Source: Hyphomonas sp. UBA5111
Lineage (GTDB): Bacteria; Pseudomonadota; Alphaproteobacteria; Caulobacterales; Hyphomonadaceae
NCBI GenBank assembly: GCA_002414505.1
Contig: DHZF01000030.1
Coordinates: 1 to 9,222 of the forward strand
Direction: 5' to 3'
Length of the DNA: 9,222 nucleotides
In this document: positions 6,963-9,222 of the stretch, piece after piece
Position numbering within the stretch: position 1 is the stretch's first letter
Layout: each line of letters begins with the position of its first letter
Made by a program: the position numbers and the translations under genes
The notes under the pieces: model-generated
What the model was told of the DNA's origin: nothing
Databases searched by the model: none
The model's input: the letters and a program-made list of their open reading frames with translations, nothing else

Positions 6963-6998
6963 CGAGCCCCGTGCTTCGGCGCGGGGCTCGACTTTATT
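6963..6998 (+). terminator. Rho-independent terminator with TTCG tetraloop
   Basis: CGAGCCCCG (6963-6971) pairs with CGGGGCTCG (6982-6990). The inner bases extend the stem to 12 bp (one G-T wobble) closed by the very stable TTCG loop at 6975-6978. The T-rich ACTTTATT follows directly. This is the clearest intrinsic terminator in the window and separates the UrcA-like gene from the regulator–hydrolase gene. Confidence 0.85.
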
Positions 6999-7029
6999 GA
7001 ACCATAATCCGGAACATCCCGGTTGCGAG

Positions 7030-7058
7030 TTGTGCGAATGCGGTCAATGCCGTAAATT
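7030..7058 (+). promoter_or_regulatory. Weak candidate promoter of regulator–hydrolase gene
   Basis: TTGTGC (7030-7035) and TAAATT (7053-7058) are separated by 17 bases. Both are partial consensus matches. Transcription from here would leave a leader of about 50 bases. The gene needs a promoter in 6999-7117 because a strong terminator lies upstream, but this exact site is only a guess. Confidence 0.2.
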
Positions 7059-7117
7059 GCCCGTGGCGCGCGTCCCTGACGCGTGCCCCCCTTTCTACTC
7101 GCCACGATTGTCTTGCC

Positions 7118-8707
7118 ATGCTTTCGATCCAGACCTTCGGGCCGTTGCGGGTGTTTTTCGGTCGCGAGGAGCTGCCGCTCCCGTCATCGCGCAAAACGCG
7201 TGCCTTGCTTGGCTATCTGGCCTTGTCGGCAGCGCCGCAGCGGCGTGACAGACTGTGCGAGGTCTTCTGGGATTTGCCGGATGATCCGCGCGGGGCCTTG
7301 CGGTGGTCCCTCAGCAAATTGCGTCCGACCCTCAATGCCGGCAGCCAGATCCGCCTGCTGACGGATCGGGAGCGTGTCCAGCTGGATGAGCGGTCCGTGG
7401 CGGTTGATTTCCAGGCGGTGAAGCGCTCCGCCGGCGGAGAAGATACGAACACGGAAGAACTTGCCCGCGCATGGGGCGCGGCGAGGGGATTGCTGCTTGA
7501 AGATTGCGAATTGCCCAACCAGCCCGATTTTTCGGTGTGGCTGACCCAGCAGCGCGACGAGGCGACCCGGTTCCGGGTCCGTCTGGCACGCCGGCTTGTC
7601 GAACTCCCGGACCTCGCGCCGGAAGACACGGAGCGATGGGCGGACAGATGGTTGCTGGACGCGCCCTTCGATCCGCTGGCGGCGCAATTTGCTGTGGCAA
7701 GCCGGCGCCGCACCGGGCGCAAGCAGGAAGCTGACGCCCGGCGAGAGGAACTCGCGCACGCTTTCGAAGCGGCAGATTTGGCCGTTCCTGACTTTTCGGT
7801 TGATCCGTTCGGGGCAGGCGGATCCCGCAAGGCGCCTGTGGAAAAACCGGTCGAGACGGATGCGCTGAGGCAGATCGTCCGCTTCGTTCAGGCCGATGAC
7901 AACACGTCACTGGCTTGGGCGAGCGTCGGGTCTGCTGACGCGCCGCCACTGGTCAAGGCCGCCAATTGGCTGTCGCATCTGGAACTGGACTGGGAGGCCC
8001 CGATCTGGAGCCCGCTGTTCCGCGACCTTGGCAATACGTTCAACTTCATCCGGTATGATGAGCGCGGCTGCGGCCTGTCGGATTGGGACGTGCCGGAAAT
8101 CAGCTTTGGGACATTTGTCTCTGACCTTGAACTGGTCGTCGACGCCGCAGGGCTGGACCGGTTTCCCTTGCTCGGCATCAGCCAGGGCGCGGCCGTGTCG
8201 ATTGAGTACGCGGCGAGGCATCCGGACCGGGTCTCCCATCTGATCCTGTTTGGCGGTTATACGGCAGGCTGGCGCCACACGGCGACGCCGGCGCAGGCCC
8301 GCGAACGCGAGGCCGTGATGGTGCTGACCGAAACCGGGTGGGGCCAGACCAACCCCTCCTTCCGGCACATGTTCTCCCAGACCTTCATGCCGGATGCGAC
8401 CCTGGAAGAACTCGCCTGGTTTGACGAATTCCAACGCAATACAACCTCCGCCGACAATGCGGTCCGGTTTCTCGATGCGTTCGCGAATATCGACGTGCGC
8501 CATCGTCTCAAGGACATCCAGTGTCCGACGCTGGTCATTCATTGCCGCGGAGATTTGCGCATCCCGATGCCCTCGGGGCGGGCCATTGCAGCGGAAATAG
8601 CGGGCGCGGAATTCGTCGGCCTCGACAGCAACAACCATTTGCTGCTCGGCCGGGAGCCGGCCTCATCGGAATTCGTCTCCGAAATCCGGCGTTTCCTGCT
8701 GGGATAG
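7118..8707 (+). CDS. SARP/BTAD-type regulator fused to alpha/beta hydrolase
   Basis: A 529-residue cytoplasmic fusion. Residues 1-95 are an OmpR-like winged-helix DNA-binding domain of the SARP type (LSIQTFGPLRVFF, SRKTRALLGYLALS, ALRWSLSKLR). Residues about 96-225 are helical and fit the bacterial transcriptional activation domain (BTAD). After a Pro/Lys-rich linker (about 230-250), residues 255-529 are an alpha/beta hydrolase with VRYDERGCGLSDW-like framing (here IRYDERGCGLSDW), nucleophile elbow GISQG (Ser355), acid in HCRGD (Asp479) and His507 in SNNHLLL. The triad is complete, so the domain may be enzymatically active or a ligand sensor. The hydrolase part resembles a family repeatedly found fused to winged-helix or nucleotide-cyclase domains. 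ATG 7118 is chosen because the winged-helix fold starts at once; no Shine-Dalgarno is visible. Target genes and ligand are unknown. Confidence 0.87.
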   Translation: MLSIQTFGPLRVFFGREELPLPSSRKTRALLGYLALSAAPQRRDRLCEVFWDLPDDPRGALRWSLSKLRPTLNAGSQIRLLTDRERVQLDERSVAVDFQAVKRSAGGEDTNTEELARAWGAARGLLLEDCELPNQPDFSVWLTQQRDEATRFRVRLARRLVELPDLAPEDTERWADRWLLDAPFDPLAAQFAVASRRRTGRKQEADARREELAHAFEAADLAVPDFSVDPFGAGGSRKAPVEKPVETDALRQIVRFVQADDNTSLAWASVGSADAPPLVKAANWLSHLELDWEAPIWSPLFRDLGNTFNFIRYDERGCGLSDWDVPEISFGTFVSDLELVVDAAGLDRFPLLGISQGAAVSIEYAARHPDRVSHLILFGGYTAGWRHTATPAQAREREAVMVLTETGWGQTNPSFRHMFSQTFMPDATLEELAWFDEFQRNTTSADNAVRFLDAFANIDVRHRLKDIQCPTLVIHCRGDLRIPMPSGRAIAAEIAGAEFVGLDSNNHLLLGREPASSEFVSEIRRFLLG

Positions 8708-8739
8708 GGGGGGATTAAACGCTTCGCCGCGCGCCAAAA

Positions 8740-8816
8740 TGGCGACCCCGGCAGGATTCGAACCTGCGACCGTCCGATTAGAAGTCGGGTGCTCTATCCA
8801 GCTGAGCTACGGGGCC
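8740..8816 (-). tRNA. tRNA-Arg (anticodon UCU)
   Basis: The minus strand folds into a complete 77-nt tRNA including encoded CCA (8740-8742). The acceptor stem GGCCCCG pairs with CGGGGTC (one G-T wobble). The D arm is GCTCAGCTGGATAGAGC and the T arm GCAGG-TTCGAAT-CCTGC. The anticodon loop CTTCTAA gives anticodon TCT (8780-8782), which reads AGA/AGG. The anticodon stem has a C-A mismatch at position 27-43. It ends 32 bases from the convergent regulator–hydrolase stop and begins 21 bases after the NDUFS4-like stop. Confidence 0.96.
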
Positions 8817-8837
8817 GGGTCGTTACCGGCTGGCACC

Positions 8838-9146
8838 CTAGTGCGTCCAGGGCTGCTTGCGATTTGCGTCGAAATTAGCGCTATAGGACTTTACAAGCCG
8901 TTTCCGCTCTTCGGAGGGCGTGACCGTGAAGGTCAGGCCTTCGCTCTTGGCGTACTCGATCGCCTGTTCCTGCGTGTCAAAGGTGAGGCGGACCTGGCCG
9001 GATGTGTCGTCGATGCTGGTCCAGCCCATGACCGGGTCAGCATAGCGCTTTGCGTCGTTCTTAACAAATTCGAGAACCCAGGCTTTGGTCTGGCCGCGGC
9101 CGGACGTCATGGCGCTCTTGGCAGGCTTGAAGATACGCGCTTGCAT
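8838..9146 (-). CDS. NDUFS4-like complex I accessory subunit (ETC complex I family)
   Basis: A 102-residue protein of the 'ETC complex I subunit conserved region' family, homologous to mitochondrial NDUFS4 (the 18-kDa AQDQ subunit). It is expected to sit on the peripheral arm of the alphaproteobacterial NADH:ubiquinone oxidoreductase as a stabilising accessory subunit. Diagnostic features are ARIFKPAKSAMTSGR at the N terminus, TKAWVLEF, the MGWTSIDDT block, VRLTFDTQEQAIEYAKSEG, and the C-terminal SYSANFDANRKQPWTH. The length is normal for bacterial members. The start is taken as ATG at 9146, with GTGAGGT a few bases upstream; an in-frame GTG at 9158 is less likely. It lies 27 bases after tRNA-Pro and 21 before tRNA-Arg on the same strand and may be co-transcribed with them. 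No other complex I gene is in the window. Confidence 0.92.
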   Translation of the reverse strand: MQARIFKPAKSAMTSGRGQTKAWVLEFVKNDAKRYADPVMGWTSIDDTSGQVRLTFDTQEQAIEYAKSEGLTFTVTPSEERKRLVKSYSANFDANRKQPWTH

Positions 9147-9173
9147 TGCTGACCTCACCGCTGAGAAAGTGAA

Positions 9174-9222
9174 TGGTCGGAGCGAGAGGATTCGAACCTC
9201 CGACCCTCTGGTCCCAAACCAG
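9174..9222 (-). tRNA. tRNA-Pro (anticodon UGG), 5' part beyond window
   Basis: Only the 3' part is in the window: anticodon arm CTGG-TTTGGGA-CCAG (anticodon TGG), variable loop, T arm with GGTTCGAATCC, the 3' acceptor strand CGCTCCG, discriminator A and encoded CCA (9174-9176). The anticodon arm and T arm match typical bacterial tRNA-Pro. The 5' acceptor strand and D arm lie past base 9222. Confidence 0.92.

Noticed and set aside
7184..7949. Three overlapping minus-strand frames opposite the regulator–hydrolase gene
   Set aside because: They mirror a frame with clear winged-helix and BTAD features and have Arg/Ser/Pro-rich content without domains.
8739..9152. Plus-strand open frame of 137 codons
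   Set aside because: It is antisense to the complete tRNA-Arg and to the NDUFS4-like gene. Its opening residues (PAGFEPATVRLE...) are the familiar artefact of translating the opposite strand of a tRNA.
8740..9222. tRNA genes as integration (att) sites for a mobile element
   Set aside because: No integrase, no direct repeat of the tRNA 3' end and no phage or transposon gene is visible in the window.

Overview
The window reads as a chromosomal segment of an alphaproteobacterium, most likely of the Caulobacterales/Hyphomonadaceae type. The evidence is a hisD–UPF0262 gene pair with a 4-nt overlap, an NDUFS4-like complex I accessory subunit (typical of Alphaproteobacteria and mitochondria), a small UrcA-like secreted protein (a family common in Caulobacterales and Sphingomonadales), and high-GC coding sequence. 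The genus is inferred; nothing in the window fixes it.

Layout. Bases 1-1409 (+): the 3' three-quarters of hisD (histidinol dehydrogenase) translationally overlapping a UPF0262 gene. Bases 1426-3090 (-): a YcbB/LdtD-type L,D-transpeptidase converging on UPF0262. Bases 3111-4604 (+): a Sde182/DUF1593 nucleoside-hydrolase-like lipoprotein, divergent from the transpeptidase across an AT-rich strip. Bases 4707-6407 (+): an acyl-CoA synthetase of the AMP-binding family, followed by a palindrome and a strong hairpin. Bases 6596-6940 (+): a small secreted UrcA-like protein ending in a double hairpin terminator. Bases 7118-8707 (+): a one-component fusion of a SARP/BTAD-type winged-helix regulator with an alpha/beta hydrolase. 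Bases 8740-9222 (-): tRNA-Arg(UCU), the NDUFS4-like gene and a partial tRNA-Pro(UGG), tightly packed on one strand.

How it works together. Most genes look like independent transcription units: hisD–UPF0262 is the only convincing protein operon, and tRNA-Pro / NDUFS4-like / tRNA-Arg may be one transcript. The transpeptidase and the Sde182-like lipoprotein both act in the envelope and are divergent, so shared control is possible but unproven. I see no CRISPR array, insertion sequence, integrase, phage gene or obvious defence system. The most distinctive gene is the SARP/BTAD–hydrolase fusion. The most puzzling point is the amino terminus of the L,D-transpeptidase, where the signal peptide has no conventional start codon close to it. 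I found no clear undescribed multi-gene system.
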